From: Microcystis wesenbergii NRERC-220
Lineage (GTDB): Bacteria; Cyanobacteriota; Cyanobacteriia; Cyanobacteriales; Microcystaceae
Direction: 5' to 3'
NCBI RefSeq assembly: GCF_032027425.1
Contig: NZ_JAVSJA010000001.1
Location: forward strand, 2,555,501-2,619,500
Length of the DNA: 64,000 bases
Positions 51,916-62,111 of the stretch are shown here, in pieces; position 1 is the stretch's first letter, and each line of letters opens with the position of its first letter. The notes beneath the pieces were generated by a model, which ran no database searches, was not told the origin of the DNA, and saw nothing but the letters and a program-made list of their open reading frames with translations. Made by a program: the position numbers and the translations under genes.

Positions 51916-53316
51916 CTACTGTAACAACTCCCTGGGATCGGTGACTTCCCCTTTAATTGCTGCCGCTACCACCATCGCCGGACTCATCAACAAAGTACGC
52001 CCAGAAGCGGAACCTTGACGACCTTTAAAGTTACGATTGGAGGAGGAAGCGCTGATCTGATCTCCCTGCAATTTATCGGGATTCATGGCTAAACACATGG
52101 AACAGCCAGCCTCGCGCCATTCAAAGCCCGATGCTAGGAAAATTTGGTCTAATCCTTCTGCTTCCGCTTGTTTTTTGACTCTTTCGGAACCGGGGACGAT
52201 AAAAGCTTTCACATGGGGGGCCACACGATGACCTTGGGCAAATTTGGCCGCTTCGCGCAGATCACTGATCCGGCCGTTAGTACAGCTACCGACGAAGCAG
52301 ACATCGATTTTTGTGCCTTTAATCGGGGCGCCGGGGGTGAGTTTCATGTATTGATAGGCTTCCTCTGCGATCGCTCTTTCACTGGCCGGTAAACTTTCGG
52401 GAGTGGGAATGACTTCGTTAACCCCGATTCCTTGGCCCGGGGTGATACCCCAAGTAACGGTGGGTTCGATTTCGCCGGCATCAAAGACCACCACATCGTC
52501 ATAAACCGCATCGGCATCGCTTTTAATGCTTTCCCACCAATTAACCGCACTTTCCCAGTCTTTAGGCGCAAAATCACGACCTTTGAGGTAATCGTAGGTG
52601 ATCTGATCGGGGTTGATATAACCACATCGGGCCCCACCTTCGATCGCCATGTTACAAATCGTCATCCTTTCTTCCATGGACATCCGTTCGATTGTACTAC
52701 CAGCATACTCGTAGGCGTAACCAACACCGCCTTTAACGCCCAATTGACGGATAATATGGAGAATTACATCTTTAGCATAGACCCCGGGGTTTAAATCGCC
52801 GTTTACCTCCACTCGACGCACTTTTAATTTCGATAGGGATAGGGTTTGGGTAGCAAGAACATCGCGTACTTGGGAAGTGCCGATGCCAAAAGCGATCGCC
52901 CCAAAAGCGCCGTGGGTGGAGGTGTGGGAGTCACCGCAGGCGATCGTCATCCCCGGTTGGGTTAGACCCTGTTCGGGAGCGATCACATGAACTATGCCCT
53001 GATTGCCGGAACCGATGCCGTAGAAAGGAATATTATTGGTTTGAACATTAGTTTCGATCGCCCGGATCATTTCCTCGGCCAAATCGTCAAGGAAAGGACG
53101 CGCCTGATTTTCGGTGGGGACGATGTGATCGACGGTGGCAATAGTCCGTCCTGGAAATAATACTTTTAAACCCCTTTCTCTCAGCATCGAAAAAGCTTGC
53201 GGACTGGTGACTTCATGGACTAGATGCAGTCCGATAAATAATTGTGTCTGTCCACTGGGAAGAATCTTAACCGTGTGTGCGTCCCAGACTTTATCGAATA
53301 ACGTTCTTGCGCTCAT
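51916..53316 (-). CDS. leuC: 3-isopropylmalate dehydratase large subunit
   Basis: A 466-aa aconitase-family enzyme with start [20 protein letters not shown]; the earlier in-frame Met at 53337 and 53349 would add residues outside the family. Three cysteines ligate the [4Fe-4S] cluster: one in [20 protein letters not shown] and two in [16 protein letters not shown]. The active-site HEVTSPQAF and [20 protein letters not shown] motifs are present. It converts 2-isopropylmalate to 3-isopropylmalate in leucine synthesis, together with LeuD, which is not next to it. CAAGG precedes the ATG. Confidence 0.92.
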   Translation of the reverse strand: MSARTLFDKVWDAHTVKILPSGQTQLFIGLHLVHEVTSPQAFSMLRERGLKVLFPGRTIATVDHIVPTENQARPFLDDLAEEMIRAIETNVQTNNIPFYGIGSGNQGIVHVIAPEQGLTQPGMTIACGDSHTSTHGAFGAIAFGIGTSQVRDVLATQTLSLSKLKVRRVEVNGDLNPGVYAKDVILHIIRQLGVKGGVGYAYEYAGSTIERMSMEERMTICNMAIEGGARCGYINPDQITYDYLKGRDFAPKDWESAVNWWESIKSDADAVYDDVVVFDAGEIEPTVTWGITPGQGIGVNEVIPTPESLPASERAIAEEAYQYMKLTPGAPIKGTKIDVCFVGSCTNGRISDLREAAKFAQGHRVAPHVKAFIVPGSERVKKQAEAEGLDQIFLASGFEWREAGCSMCLAMNPDKLQGDQISASSSNRNFKGRQGSASGRTLLMSPAMVVAAAIKGEVTDPRELLQ

Positions 53317-53349
53317 TGACCTTGGAATGATAGTCATCTCCCTAATCAT

Positions 53350-53544
53350 ATCAGCTAACCCCAGCCGATAAATATTAATTTTTTCTTTTCTCTTGGTTAG
53401 TAGGGATAATAGGTAAATAGCTCTGTTTTTGCCCGCTTAAAACCATCAGTTTTTGAGTGAAATAAAAGACTTTCGCTAATAACTATTTGAGTGATTACTT
53501 CTGATCCTTACCCTCGATACATATAATTTTGAAACAGGATTCAG
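53350..53544. other. Intergenic region upstream of leuC
   Basis: No gene supported. AT-rich; the minus-strand promoter of leuC should lie here, but no clear -10/-35 pair could be assigned. Confidence 0.4.
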
Positions 53545-53674
53545 TAAGTAGCTGGTTATAATTAAATTGAAGATAGATCCCCCCTTAATCCCCCCTTGAT
53601 AAGGGGGGTGCCGATCCGCCCTTAATTCCCATTGATAAGGGGGGAACTGACAATTTTTAACACCTACCTACTTA
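53545..53674. repeat. MITE-like repeat, copy C
   Basis: Opens TAAGTAGCTGGTTATAATTA and closes TTTTTAACACCTACCTACTT. It lacks the TTGATTCATGAATCAA palindrome of copies A and B and instead has CCCCCCTTAATCCCCCCTTG-type repeats and TTGATAAGGGGGG. It shares AATTGAAGATAGATC with copy B (as the reverse complement). Confidence 0.75.
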
Positions 53675-53723
53675 TAACATTTTCTAGGTTTGAATAACCC
53701 CTAGGTCTATAGCCATAAAAAAT

Positions 53724-54722
53724 TTATTCTTTTCTTGTCACTGATAAATTATGCTCGCTAACTCTCCTGTTCAGATAAATTTCTCCGAGAACAATTAATC
53801 CTAGAATCAGAGGTAAACTCAGCCATGATACTAGGATTCCTAAGTAGTTAACACTAATAGCAATCAGGAGAGTTACCCCCATATAAATAATTGCTACTTG
53901 TGGATGAGACAAGCCAGATTTTTGTAATCTTTGATAAAGGTGACTGCGGTGAGCTTGGAAGATATTTTCCTTTCTTAATAATCGACAAATCAGGGTATAA
54001 ATAGCATCACCAATCAGAGGTAAAGTGATAGTTAAAGCTGACCAAGCTTGACTTTGATTCCCCTGGTTATTAAGTAAAACCATAGCGACAATTGCCCCTA
54101 GACTGGTGCTACCCACATCACCCATAAAAATTTTCGCTGGCGACCAATTCCAGAGGAGAAAACCGCCTAAAGCTGCCACTAAAAGCCATAAAATTGGTTG
54201 CTGAAAATAGAGAGCGAGAAATCCTAATTGTACCGCCGTACAGCCAGCCACCAAGCCATCGAGACCATCCATAAAATTATAAAAGTTAATGATCGCGGTC
54301 AGGCCGATAATTGTGAGAATAAAAGCCAAAATTTTGCCGCCAAAACCCAAATCTAATAGCCACGATTGGGGAAAAGCGCCGAAAAAAGTGACCGCAACAC
54401 TAGCGGAGGATAACTGCACTAAATAGCGAATACTAGAGGGAATACCGCGACGATCATCGAGAAGGCCGATAATAATTAAAGGAGTCAGGGACAACCACAG
54501 GGGAATAAGAGGTAGGGAAGGAGGAAGGAGAAAATAACTGAGGCCGCTGGTCAGAGCAAAAGCGACGACAAAACCGAGTCCACCCCCCCTAGGTGTGGGT
54601 TGACTATGGCTGCTACGCTCATTGGGAATATCTAACAATTGTTGACTAAAACGTTGTTTAATCAGGGCAACCACCAGAAAACTAATCAGAAAACTGATGA
54701 CTGAGAGTAGGGATAATAACAT
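53724..54722 (-). CDS. WecA/MraY-family glycosyl-1-phosphate transferase
   Basis: A 332-aa membrane protein, about ten hydrophobic segments. The cytoplasmic motifs of the family are clear: ERSSHSQPTPRGGGLGFVVA, PLIIIGLLDDRRGIPSSIRY (the D-D Mg2+ site), NFYNFMDGLDGLVAGCTAVQ and AKIFMGDVGSTSLGAIVAMV, with HRSHLYQRLQKSGLSHPQVA near the end. It transfers a sugar-1-phosphate to a polyprenyl phosphate, starting O-antigen, exopolysaccharide or similar glycan synthesis. The ATG at 54722 is preferred to a GTG at 54773. The lack of peptidoglycan neighbours favours WecA-like over MraY. Confidence 0.88.
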   Translation of the reverse strand: MLLSLLSVISFLISFLVVALIKQRFSQQLLDIPNERSSHSQPTPRGGGLGFVVAFALTSGLSYFLLPPSLPLIPLWLSLTPLIIIGLLDDRRGIPSSIRYLVQLSSASVAVTFFGAFPQSWLLDLGFGGKILAFILTIIGLTAIINFYNFMDGLDGLVAGCTAVQLGFLALYFQQPILWLLVAALGGFLLWNWSPAKIFMGDVGSTSLGAIVAMVLLNNQGNQSQAWSALTITLPLIGDAIYTLICRLLRKENIFQAHRSHLYQRLQKSGLSHPQVAIIYMGVTLLIAISVNYLGILVSWLSLPLILGLIVLGEIYLNRRVSEHNLSVTRKE

Positions 54723-54879
54723 AGGGATTTTCGCACTCAGATTAATTATCGATCCTACGCTGTTCGGTGACAAAAAGTGCCGATATTGCCATCGTGGTTT
54801 TAGTCAGTGTCAGCATCCCACTTCCAAAGCTAAGGCGCTTCGGGTTTTGGGGAATATGATCAGCAATTTTAGGTTTAAC

Positions 54880-57177
54880 CTACTCTCGATCGCTTTTTAC
54901 CTGACTGGTGCGACGAACGTTTAAAACATCGCTCATCAGCTTAATTTGACTAACACAGCGTTCAAATTGTTGCAGGTCTTTTACTTCAATTTTCAGGGAA
55001 ATTAAAGCGGGTTTGCCGAAATTAGTCTTAACTCCAGCATTGCGAACATTAATATTTTGGTCACTTAAACGAGAGAGAATATCTTTTAAAACCCCGACGC
55101 GATCAATCACTTCAATCTGAATATTTACCGGATAAGTTGGATAACGTCCCTGGTCATCTACGGGGTTCCAACTAACAGGAATTAAGCGTTCAGCTTCGGC
55201 TTTTTCCACATTCGAGCAGCCCTGACGGTGAATAACAATACCTTCCCCCGCATGGGCAACTATACCAGTAATATTTTCTCCGGGTAAAGGACAACAACAA
55301 CCGGCCAAACGATAGACTAATCCCTCCACACCGGCGATCGGTGATTTACTAACGGGTAAAGCCCTTTGAACGGGAGAAGGTGGTAGAATCAATTGGGAAT
55401 CAGTCAAGACATCGGGCGGATTTTTGACCGTTAAAATTTCCTGTTGATTTTTAACCGCTTCTTGCAGACGATTAACCACATTTTTTAGGGTAACTTCGCC
55501 GTAACCTAAGGCCGCCAATAAATCATCTACTGCCACATAATTGCACTGTTTAGCCACGGATTGCATTCGTTCCGATTTCAGCAGGGCATCGAAGCCAGTT
55601 TTACCCAATTCTTTCTCTAATAAATCACGACCACGGCTAATATTTTCTTCTCGTCGCGATTTTTTGTACCATTGCCGGATGCGATTTCTGGCGCTAGGAG
55701 TAACGACAAAATTTAACCAATCTAAACTAGGGTGACTATGCTTGCTGGTGAGAATTTCCACCAGATCACCATTTTGCAAGGGAGCATCAAGAACTGACCA
55801 TTTACCATTAATTCTTGCCCCTTTCATCTGATTACCTACTTCGCTATGAATATGATAGGCAAAATCTACCGGTGTCGCACCTTGGGCAAGGGCCACCACA
55901 TCACCTTTGGGGGTGAAAACATAGATATCTTCTTCAAAGAAATTATTTTTCAGGCCATCCATGTATTCTTGACCATCTTTAAGGTCTTTTTGCCAGTCGA
56001 GCAGATTACGCAGCCAAGCAAATTTTTCATCCTCGGCGGTTAAAGTTGTCTGACTAGAACCGGTTTCTTTATACTTCCAATGGGCTGCAATACCGTATTC
56101 AGCAACATGGTGCATTTCTAGGGTGCGAATCTGCACTTCTAGGGGACGGGCATTTAAACCAACAACGGTGGTATGGAGGGATTGATAACGGTTAGCTTTT
56201 GGTAAACCGATATAGTCTTTAAAACGGTTAGGAATCGGGGTAAATTGGTCGTGAACTATGGCTAAACAACGATAACATTCCTCTTTGGTTTCGACGATAA
56301 TGCGGACGGCGGCTATATCATAAATCTGCTCGAATTCTTTGCCTTGATTGTGCATTTTATGATAGATGCCGTAGAGATGTTTGGGGCGACCTTGCAAATC
56401 AAGAACTTTTATGCCAATTTCTTGCAATTTTTCCCGCAATGTGTTAGTGACAGTTTCGATGCGGGCCTCTCGATCGATGCGTTTTTCCGATACCAATAAC
56501 TGCACGGCGCGATAAGCATCGGGTTCGAGGTATTTAAAGCATAAATCTTCTAATTCCCATTTAAATCGCCCAATCCCTAAACGGTTAGCCAGGGGAGCAA
56601 AGATTTCTCTAGTTTCGAGGGCGATGCGTTGCTGCTGTTGCGGGGTGAGGTGTTCGAGGGTTTGCATATTGTGCAGGCGATCGGCTAATTTGACCACGAT
56701 GACGCGGATATCTTGAGCCATCGCCAGGAACATTCGGCGAAAATTCTCCGCTTGCCGTTCAGTTTTGCTAGAAAAGTTGAATTTGGAGAGTTTTGTCACC
56801 GCTTCCACCAAATTACGCACCTCAACACCGAATCTAGCCTCGATTTCTTCGGGGGTGACTTCCGTATCTTCCACCACATCGTGAAGGAATCCCGCCGCGA
56901 TCATTGCCCCATCACCCCCCAGATCCCGCAGTAATCCCGCTACAGCTATGGGATGGGCGATATAGGGTTCCCCAGATTTGCGATACTGCCCCTCGTGGAG
57001 TTTGTGGGCGAAATTAAAGGCCCGACAGATTAAATCGCTATCGGGATTCTGGGGGTCGTTTTCGTAGGTAATTAGGCATTCTTTCAGCCAATCGGGTAAA
57101 ACTAACGCTTTTTTCGGTTCCGTGGCCCGGGGAAGGGCGGTGAGGGTTTCTGGTTGGATGGCAGTGATGGCGTTCAT
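54880..57177 (-). CDS. Bifunctional (p)ppGpp synthetase/hydrolase RelA/SpoT
   Basis: A 765-aa long Rel protein. The N-terminal HD hydrolase has PYIAHPIAVAGLLRDLGGDG, then AAGFLHDVVEDTEVT and KLADRLHNMQTLEHL, all HD residues present, so hydrolysis is expected. The synthetase has GRPKHLYGIYHKMHNQGKEF and YKDYIGLPKANRYQSLHTTV (RXKD-type region: H-L-Y-G-I-Y-H-K). Next come a TGS domain (IYVFTPKGDVVALAQGATPV), a zinc-finger region (GCCCPLPGENITGIV) and a C-terminal ACT domain. It makes and removes the stringent-response alarmone. The minus-strand ATG at 57177 has a weak ribosome-binding site. Confidence 0.92.
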   Translation of the reverse strand: MNAITAIQPETLTALPRATEPKKALVLPDWLKECLITYENDPQNPDSDLICRAFNFAHKLHEGQYRKSGEPYIAHPIAVAGLLRDLGGDGAMIAAGFLHDVVEDTEVTPEEIEARFGVEVRNLVEAVTKLSKFNFSSKTERQAENFRRMFLAMAQDIRVIVVKLADRLHNMQTLEHLTPQQQQRIALETREIFAPLANRLGIGRFKWELEDLCFKYLEPDAYRAVQLLVSEKRIDREARIETVTNTLREKLQEIGIKVLDLQGRPKHLYGIYHKMHNQGKEFEQIYDIAAVRIIVETKEECYRCLAIVHDQFTPIPNRFKDYIGLPKANRYQSLHTTVVGLNARPLEVQIRTLEMHHVAEYGIAAHWKYKETGSSQTTLTAEDEKFAWLRNLLDWQKDLKDGQEYMDGLKNNFFEEDIYVFTPKGDVVALAQGATPVDFAYHIHSEVGNQMKGARINGKWSVLDAPLQNGDLVEILTSKHSHPSLDWLNFVVTPSARNRIRQWYKKSRREENISRGRDLLEKELGKTGFDALLKSERMQSVAKQCNYVAVDDLLAALGYGEVTLKNVVNRLQEAVKNQQEILTVKNPPDVLTDSQLILPPSPVQRALPVSKSPIAGVEGLVYRLAGCCCPLPGENITGIVAHAGEGIVIHRQGCSNVEKAEAERLIPVSWNPVDDQGRYPTYPVNIQIEVIDRVGVLKDILSRLSDQNINVRNAGVKTNFGKPALISLKIEVKDLQQFERCVSQIKLMSDVLNVRRTSQVKSDRE

Positions 57178-57404
57178 GGTTAGATCGGGGGGATAATAGG
57201 GGGGGGGAGGAGACGGATAACTAGAAAACTATTAGGCCGAAGGGATGCCAGATTACTTAACTCTCTAACACTGGCATCGGATCGATCGGCGAAAAGGACG
57301 CGATTCTTTTAAGTTTTTGTCTCTGGTCGGGAGGAGAGAGGACTTGCAACCGTGACGGCAAATCGTTAATCTTATGTAACAAATTCTAACGCGCTTTGTA
57401 TTGG

Positions 57405-57761
57405 ATGCTACCGACAAATTACCGTCAAGCCTACGAATCTTTGTTAAGAAAACTGGAGGATTTCAGTCTTGCCCTTCTGGATGGGGACGCTTCCACGGGG
57501 TTACAATCTTTTCAAGCTTTACAAACCTGTCTAGAAGGGGAGATATTGTCACTAAATGATGACAATTTCAGCCCAGAGGTGGCTAATCGTTGGCGCACTG
57601 TCCAGACGGAACTATATCGATCCTGGCGATTGCTGGAGACGGATTGGTTATTTTTGGCCTCGGCCCGGCAAGGACGGGAGAAGCGTTTACAGATAATTAG
57701 CGAGCGAGTGGCGACTTTAAAGGGGTATTGTCGGGTTTTGTTAGGGGAAGTTGTCGATTAG
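57405..57761 (+). CDS. PatD-like protein
   Basis: A 118-aa helical protein, start MLPTNYRQAYESLLRKLEDF. It resembles the PatD family (heterocyst frequency control protein) of cyanobacteria, with the later WRTVQTELYRSWRLLETDW and FLASARQGREKRLQIISERV segments. In Nostoc PatD affects heterocyst frequency and interacts with division protein FtsZ; this genome type does not form heterocysts, so a division-related role is more likely. The family call is from memory of the motif. ATG 57405 is chosen over a TTG at 57396. Confidence 0.7.
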   Translation: MLPTNYRQAYESLLRKLEDFSLALLDGDASTGLQSFQALQTCLEGEILSLNDDNFSPEVANRWRTVQTELYRSWRLLETDWLFLASARQGREKRLQIISERVATLKGYCRVLLGEVVD

Positions 57762-57772
57762 TAATTAGGGCT

Positions 57773-57984
57773 TGCTGAATAAATCTAAAAACCTTGTTGG
57801 GTAAGACTTTTAGACTTTTTGTCAATCAAAAAGTACCAGATATGAGAGTGATCGGGGGTAAAATTCAGGGACTTTTTCCCTAAAAATTAGGTAATTGACC
57901 CCCTGAAAATGGGTAAAACCCTACACCCCACACCCCACACCCCACACCCTGCCCCCACGAAAAACTTTTTCGGCAAACCCTAAT
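57773..57984. repeat. MITE-like repeat (GGGCTTGCTGAA family), copy 3
   Basis: 212 bp starting AATTAGGGCTTGCTGAATAA and ending TTTTTCGGCAAACCCTAATT, very close to copy 2. The (ACACCCC) tract is present. It lies 12 bp after the PatD-like stop and may serve as that gene's 3' region. Confidence 0.8.
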
Positions 57985-58055
57985 TAAATGCTCGATCGCC
58001 GTTTGTGTGGCATACTTGACCCTAAGTCCTAACTTTTATCGTTACCGCTCGCGTC

Positions 58056-59681
58056 ATGTTGGAAATTAAAGACCTAAAAATTGCCTACCCGACCGAATTA
58101 AGTTCTCCCTCTTGGGCGATCGATGGGGTATCTTTTAGTATAGGCCAAGGGGAAACTCTGGGATTAGTGGGTGAATCCGGTTGTGGAAAATCGACCATCG
58201 GTAAGGCTATTTTAAGGTTATTACCCAATCGCACTCACGTGGAAGGTGAGATTACCTTTGAAGGGCGATCGCTTTTATCTTTATCTAGCAAACAGTTAGA
58301 AAAGTTTCGCGGGGAAGCGGTGGGATTAGTCTTTCAAGATCCGATGACGCGACTGGATCCCCTAATGACTATTGGCGATCATTGTGTGGAAACTTTGCAA
58401 GCTCATCGAGGGAATTTAACCTATCGTCAAGCTAAAAGTGAAGCTTGTACTGTCCTAGAAAAAGTGAAAATTCCCGCTAATCGGTGGTCCCAATATCCTC
58501 ACGAATTTAGCGGGGGAATGCGGCAAAGAGTGGCCATTGCTTTAGCTTTATTATTAAACCCTAAGTTAATTATTGCCGATGAACCCACCACCAGTTTAGA
58601 TGTGACAGTTTCGGCGGAAATTCTGCGGGAATTAAAGCGTTTATGTAGCGAGAAACAGATGGGATTATTGTTAATTTCCCATGATTTAGCGCTGGTGGGA
58701 GAATATTGCGATCGATTAGCGGTGATGAAGGGGGGCAAAATTGTCGAATCGGGAGCGGTAAAAACAGTTTTTAATACACCTCAACACCCCTACACTCGTT
58801 CTCTTTTGGCCGCCGCTTTACACCTACAGTTACGGGAGGAAAAATCAACGGCAATTCAAGGCAAAGAAACGGTGTTAAAGGTGGATAATTTAAAACATTA
58901 TTATACCCTAGAAGATAACTTTTTAGATAGTTTTTTCAAGAAAAAAAAGAAATTTATTAAAGCGGTGGATGAAGTCAATTTTGAACTGTATCGAGGGGAA
59001 ATTTTCGGTTTAGTTGGGGAGTCGGGGTGTGGGAAAAGTACCCTATCGAGAACCCTATTACAGTTAATTAAACCCACTGGGGGAAAAGTGGAATTTTTAG
59101 GAGAAGATTTAACAACTTTGTCGGGGGAAAAAATGCGTCCAAAACGGCGCTTAATGCAGATGATTTTTCAGGATCCCCTCGCTTGTCTCAATCCTTTAAT
59201 GACGGTGGGAGAAAGTATCGCCGATCCGCTTTTGATCCATCAAAAAATTAGTCTAGAAACGGCTAAAGAACAGGTTTTAGAAATGTTAGATCGAGTCGGT
59301 TTGACACCAGTAGAGGAGTTTTATCGACGCTATCCTAGGGAGTTATCGGGGGGACAACAGCAAAGGGTAGCCATTGCTCGCGCTTTAATTACCCATCCAG
59401 AATTAGTTATTTGTGATGAACCGGTTAGTATGCTCGATGCTAGTGTCCAGACACAGGTTTTAGAGTTAATGTTAGAGTTACAAAAGTTATTTAATCTCAC
59501 TTATTTATTTATAACTCATGATCTTTGGTTAGCGAGATTCCTCTGCGATCGAATTGCGGTGATGACTGCGGGTAAAATTGTTGAAATGGGTGACACTGAA
59601 CAGATTTTTAGCCATCCCCAACACCCCTACACCCAAAAATTAATCGCCGCAGCCCCGAGAATTTATCCCGACAGCAACTAA
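58056..59681 (+). CDS. Peptide-type ABC transporter, double ATP-binding protein
   Basis: A 541-aa protein with two ABC ATPase domains in tandem, as in YejF and the DppD-DppF pair. Each has Walker A (LVGESGCGKSTIGKAIL, LVGESGCGKSTLSRTLL), signature (FSGGMRQRVAIALALL and LSGGQQQRVAIARALI) and Walker B (LIIADEPTTSLDV, LVICDEPVSMLDA). After each domain the oligopeptide/nickel-family C-terminal segment (TPQHPYTRSLLAA and HPQHPYTQKLIAA) is present. It would power uptake of peptides, nickel or similar substrates. Permease and binding-protein genes are not next to it. Confidence 0.9.
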   Translation: MLEIKDLKIAYPTELSSPSWAIDGVSFSIGQGETLGLVGESGCGKSTIGKAILRLLPNRTHVEGEITFEGRSLLSLSSKQLEKFRGEAVGLVFQDPMTRLDPLMTIGDHCVETLQAHRGNLTYRQAKSEACTVLEKVKIPANRWSQYPHEFSGGMRQRVAIALALLLNPKLIIADEPTTSLDVTVSAEILRELKRLCSEKQMGLLLISHDLALVGEYCDRLAVMKGGKIVESGAVKTVFNTPQHPYTRSLLAAALHLQLREEKSTAIQGKETVLKVDNLKHYYTLEDNFLDSFFKKKKKFIKAVDEVNFELYRGEIFGLVGESGCGKSTLSRTLLQLIKPTGGKVEFLGEDLTTLSGEKMRPKRRLMQMIFQDPLACLNPLMTVGESIADPLLIHQKISLETAKEQVLEMLDRVGLTPVEEFYRRYPRELSGGQQQRVAIARALITHPELVICDEPVSMLDASVQTQVLELMLELQKLFNLTYLFITHDLWLARFLCDRIAVMTAGKIVEMGDTEQIFSHPQHPYTQKLIAAAPRIYPDSN

Positions 59682-59736
59682 AATCGCTCTAGGGGTTTAT
59701 AATTGTTATTGTCTAGATATGGTTAGGAAAAACAAA

Positions 59737-59982
59737 ATGCCCAGACAACTTCAGATAACTCTCCCTGAAGATACCATGCAACTTCTCGATCGATGGTTAG
59801 CGAGTAGTGATGATCCTGAAAAAGAATATAATAATTTAATCAATGAAGCGATTAAATTATATATTATGAAACAACCGAGAAACTACCTCAAGCAACAATT
59901 AAAGGAAGGAGCTATTATTAGAGCAGAAAGAGATTTAAATTTAGCACAAAATTGGGTTTCTCTAGAGGAGTATTTATGGTAA
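59737..59982 (+). CDS. Orphan antitoxin-like ribbon-helix-helix protein
   Basis: An 81-aa protein starting MPRQLQITLPEDTMQLLDRW with the short N-terminal beta strand of ribbon-helix-helix antitoxins (QLQITLPEDT), then DDPEKEYNNLINEAIKLYIM and a C-terminal acidic helix ending WVSLEEYLW, the usual S-L-E-E-Y tail. In cyanobacteria such proteins precede a MazF/PemK-type toxin whose ATG overlaps their stop. Here the ATGGTAA overlap is present (59976), but the frame leads into a glycosyltransferase, not a toxin. The ATG at 59737 is preferred to an upstream one at 59719. Confidence 0.75.
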   Translation: MPRQLQITLPEDTMQLLDRWLASSDDPEKEYNNLINEAIKLYIMKQPRNYLKQQLKEGAIIRAERDLNLAQNWVSLEEYLW

Positions 59983-62111
59983 TAATGATTATTTTCAAAC
60001 TTAAAAAACTGCTGAAAAAATTTGTCTTTAGTCTCCAAGAGGAAGGATGGAAACCAGCACTCAAAAAGACGAAACGAAAAATTATTAAAATTCTCACAGG
60101 AAAGAGTTCCTCTGAATTTGAAGAACAGGTGATCGAAAGGGCTAAATTAGCTGAACCGCGACCCCTAGAAATTGCCAGTAGTGATGATCCTTTAGTCTCG
60201 ATTATTATTCCTGTTTATAACCAATTTGCCTACACCTTTAACTGTCTGGAATCCTTGAGTGTTAACCTAAGTTCTGATTTAGCCTATGAAATAATCATTG
60301 TTAATGATGCTTCCAGCGATGAAACTTTAGAACAATTAGCAACTTTAGTTAAAGGAATTAAAGTATTAACCAATACAGAAAACTCTGGTTTTATCCGTTC
60401 CTGTAATTATGGGGCTAGTAAAGCAAAAGGTCAATACCTATATTTTCTCAATAACGACACTAGAATTCTGGAAAATTGTCTAGAAAGTTTAGTGAAATTA
60501 ATCGTCAATAATCCCCGAGTTGGTGCGGTGGGTTCTAAGTTAATTTATGCTAATAGTAAACAACAAGAAGCGGGGGGAATTATCTGGAATTCTGCCGATG
60601 GTTGGAATTATGGACGCTTAGATAGTTCCGAGGAACCGGAATATAATTATGTGCGTCCCGTGGACTATTGTTCGGGGGCCAGTTTATTAGTTCCTACGGA
60701 TTTATTTAAGCAATTAGGTGGTTTTTGTCAAGACTTTATCCCCGCATATTACGAAGATACAGACTTATGTTTTGCCATCCGAGAATTGGGTTATCAAGTC
60801 CTCTATCAACCCCAATCTAACGTCATTCACTACGAGGGAATTACCTCGGGAACAGACCTTTCCAGTGGGACAAAACAATATCAAATTATTAATCAAACTA
60901 AGTTTCGAGAAAAATGGTCAAAGGTATTAACTAAACACCTAGATAACGATGCTAATAATGTACCCAAAGCTGCCCGACGTTTACAAGGAAAACCGACAAT
61001 TTTAGTCATCGATTCCTATGTGCCACTATACGATCGAGAATCTGGCTGTGTGCGTTTATTAAATATTCTTAAGCTACTGCTCAATTTGGGCTATTCAGTG
61101 ATATTCTTTCCCGATAATGGCTATCCTGAACAACCCTATACTTCTGTACTGCAACAGCTGGGAATTGAAGTTATTTATGGCACACCGCAAAGATATAATC
61201 TAGAAGAAAAATTAATCAAATATTTACCCCTGATAGATGGAGTTTGGTTGTGTCGGCCCGAATTGTGCGATAAGTATATGGATTTAATTCGCTTAAAAAC
61301 AAAAGTACCAATTATTTATGATACAATTGACCTGCATTTTCTGCGTTTAAAACGTCAAAAAGACTATCTCGATCCCAGTTACCAAAATACTAGCTGGAGT
61401 TGGCAAACCTATCAGAAATTAGAGTTAAACTATGCTAACCAAGCGGAAGCAACCGTGGTAGTAACGGAAGATGAAAAGCAGGTTTTATCCTCTTTAGGAG
61501 TGAAAAATGTTTGGGTAATCCCCAATATCCATGAAGAAATTTCCCTGTCAGAAAAAGTTGCCTTTGACCAGCGATCGGGTTTAGTATTTATTGGTAGCTA
61601 CAATCACCCTCCTAATATTGATGCCGTTAAGTGGTTATGTTTAGAAATTATGCCCTTAGTTTGGGCATCCCGTCCCGATATTACCGTTAATTTATTGGGA
61701 AGTAACCTCAAGGATGAAGTGAAGGAATTAGCCAGTGATAAAGTGATTGTTACTGGTTATGTTCCCGAAGTAGAACCCCATTTCCAAAAGAGTCGCATTT
61801 TTGTTGCCCCCCTGCGATTTGGTGCGGGAATGAAGGGTAAAATAGGTCAAAGTCTTTCCCTAGGATTACCGACTATTACCACAAAAATTGGTGCCGAAGG
61901 TATGGGATTAATTGACCACCAAGATGTTTTAATTGCCGATACTGACGAGGAATTTGCCCGAGGGGTGATCGAACTCTATGACAATAGGGAATTGTGGCAA
62001 AAACTCGCTGATAATTCCCTAGAAACTATTAAGAGATACCAACCCGCTACCGTGCAAACTAACCTACAAGCTTTGTTATCGAATCTAGGAATTGTTGCTA
62101 AGGATAGTTAA
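59976..62111 (+). CDS. Two-domain glycosyltransferase (GT2 + GT4)
   Basis: A 711-aa protein. A basic N-terminal segment (about 1-65) precedes a GT2 domain: VSIIIPVYNQFAYTFNCLES, then EIIIVNDASSDET and YLYFLNNDTRIL, and DFIPAYYEDTDLCFAIRELG with the acceptor-site acidic residues. From about 330 on is a second, GT4-like domain with GSYNHPPNIDAVKWLCLEIM and VAPLRFGAGMKGKIGQSLSL. Such fusions build cell-surface polysaccharides. The first ATG (59976) overlaps the stop of the antitoxin-like gene; ATG 59985 is an alternative. Its sugar donors are not deducible. Confidence 0.87.
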   Translation: MVIMIIFKLKKLLKKFVFSLQEEGWKPALKKTKRKIIKILTGKSSSEFEEQVIERAKLAEPRPLEIASSDDPLVSIIIPVYNQFAYTFNCLESLSVNLSSDLAYEIIIVNDASSDETLEQLATLVKGIKVLTNTENSGFIRSCNYGASKAKGQYLYFLNNDTRILENCLESLVKLIVNNPRVGAVGSKLIYANSKQQEAGGIIWNSADGWNYGRLDSSEEPEYNYVRPVDYCSGASLLVPTDLFKQLGGFCQDFIPAYYEDTDLCFAIRELGYQVLYQPQSNVIHYEGITSGTDLSSGTKQYQIINQTKFREKWSKVLTKHLDNDANNVPKAARRLQGKPTILVIDSYVPLYDRESGCVRLLNILKLLLNLGYSVIFFPDNGYPEQPYTSVLQQLGIEVIYGTPQRYNLEEKLIKYLPLIDGVWLCRPELCDKYMDLIRLKTKVPIIYDTIDLHFLRLKRQKDYLDPSYQNTSWSWQTYQKLELNYANQAEATVVVTEDEKQVLSSLGVKNVWVIPNIHEEISLSEKVAFDQRSGLVFIGSYNHPPNIDAVKWLCLEIMPLVWASRPDITVNLLGSNLKDEVKELASDKVIVTGYVPEVEPHFQKSRIFVAPLRFGAGMKGKIGQSLSLGLPTITTKIGAEGMGLIDHQDVLIADTDEEFARGVIELYDNRELWQKLADNSLETIKRYQPATVQTNLQALLSNLGIVAKDS

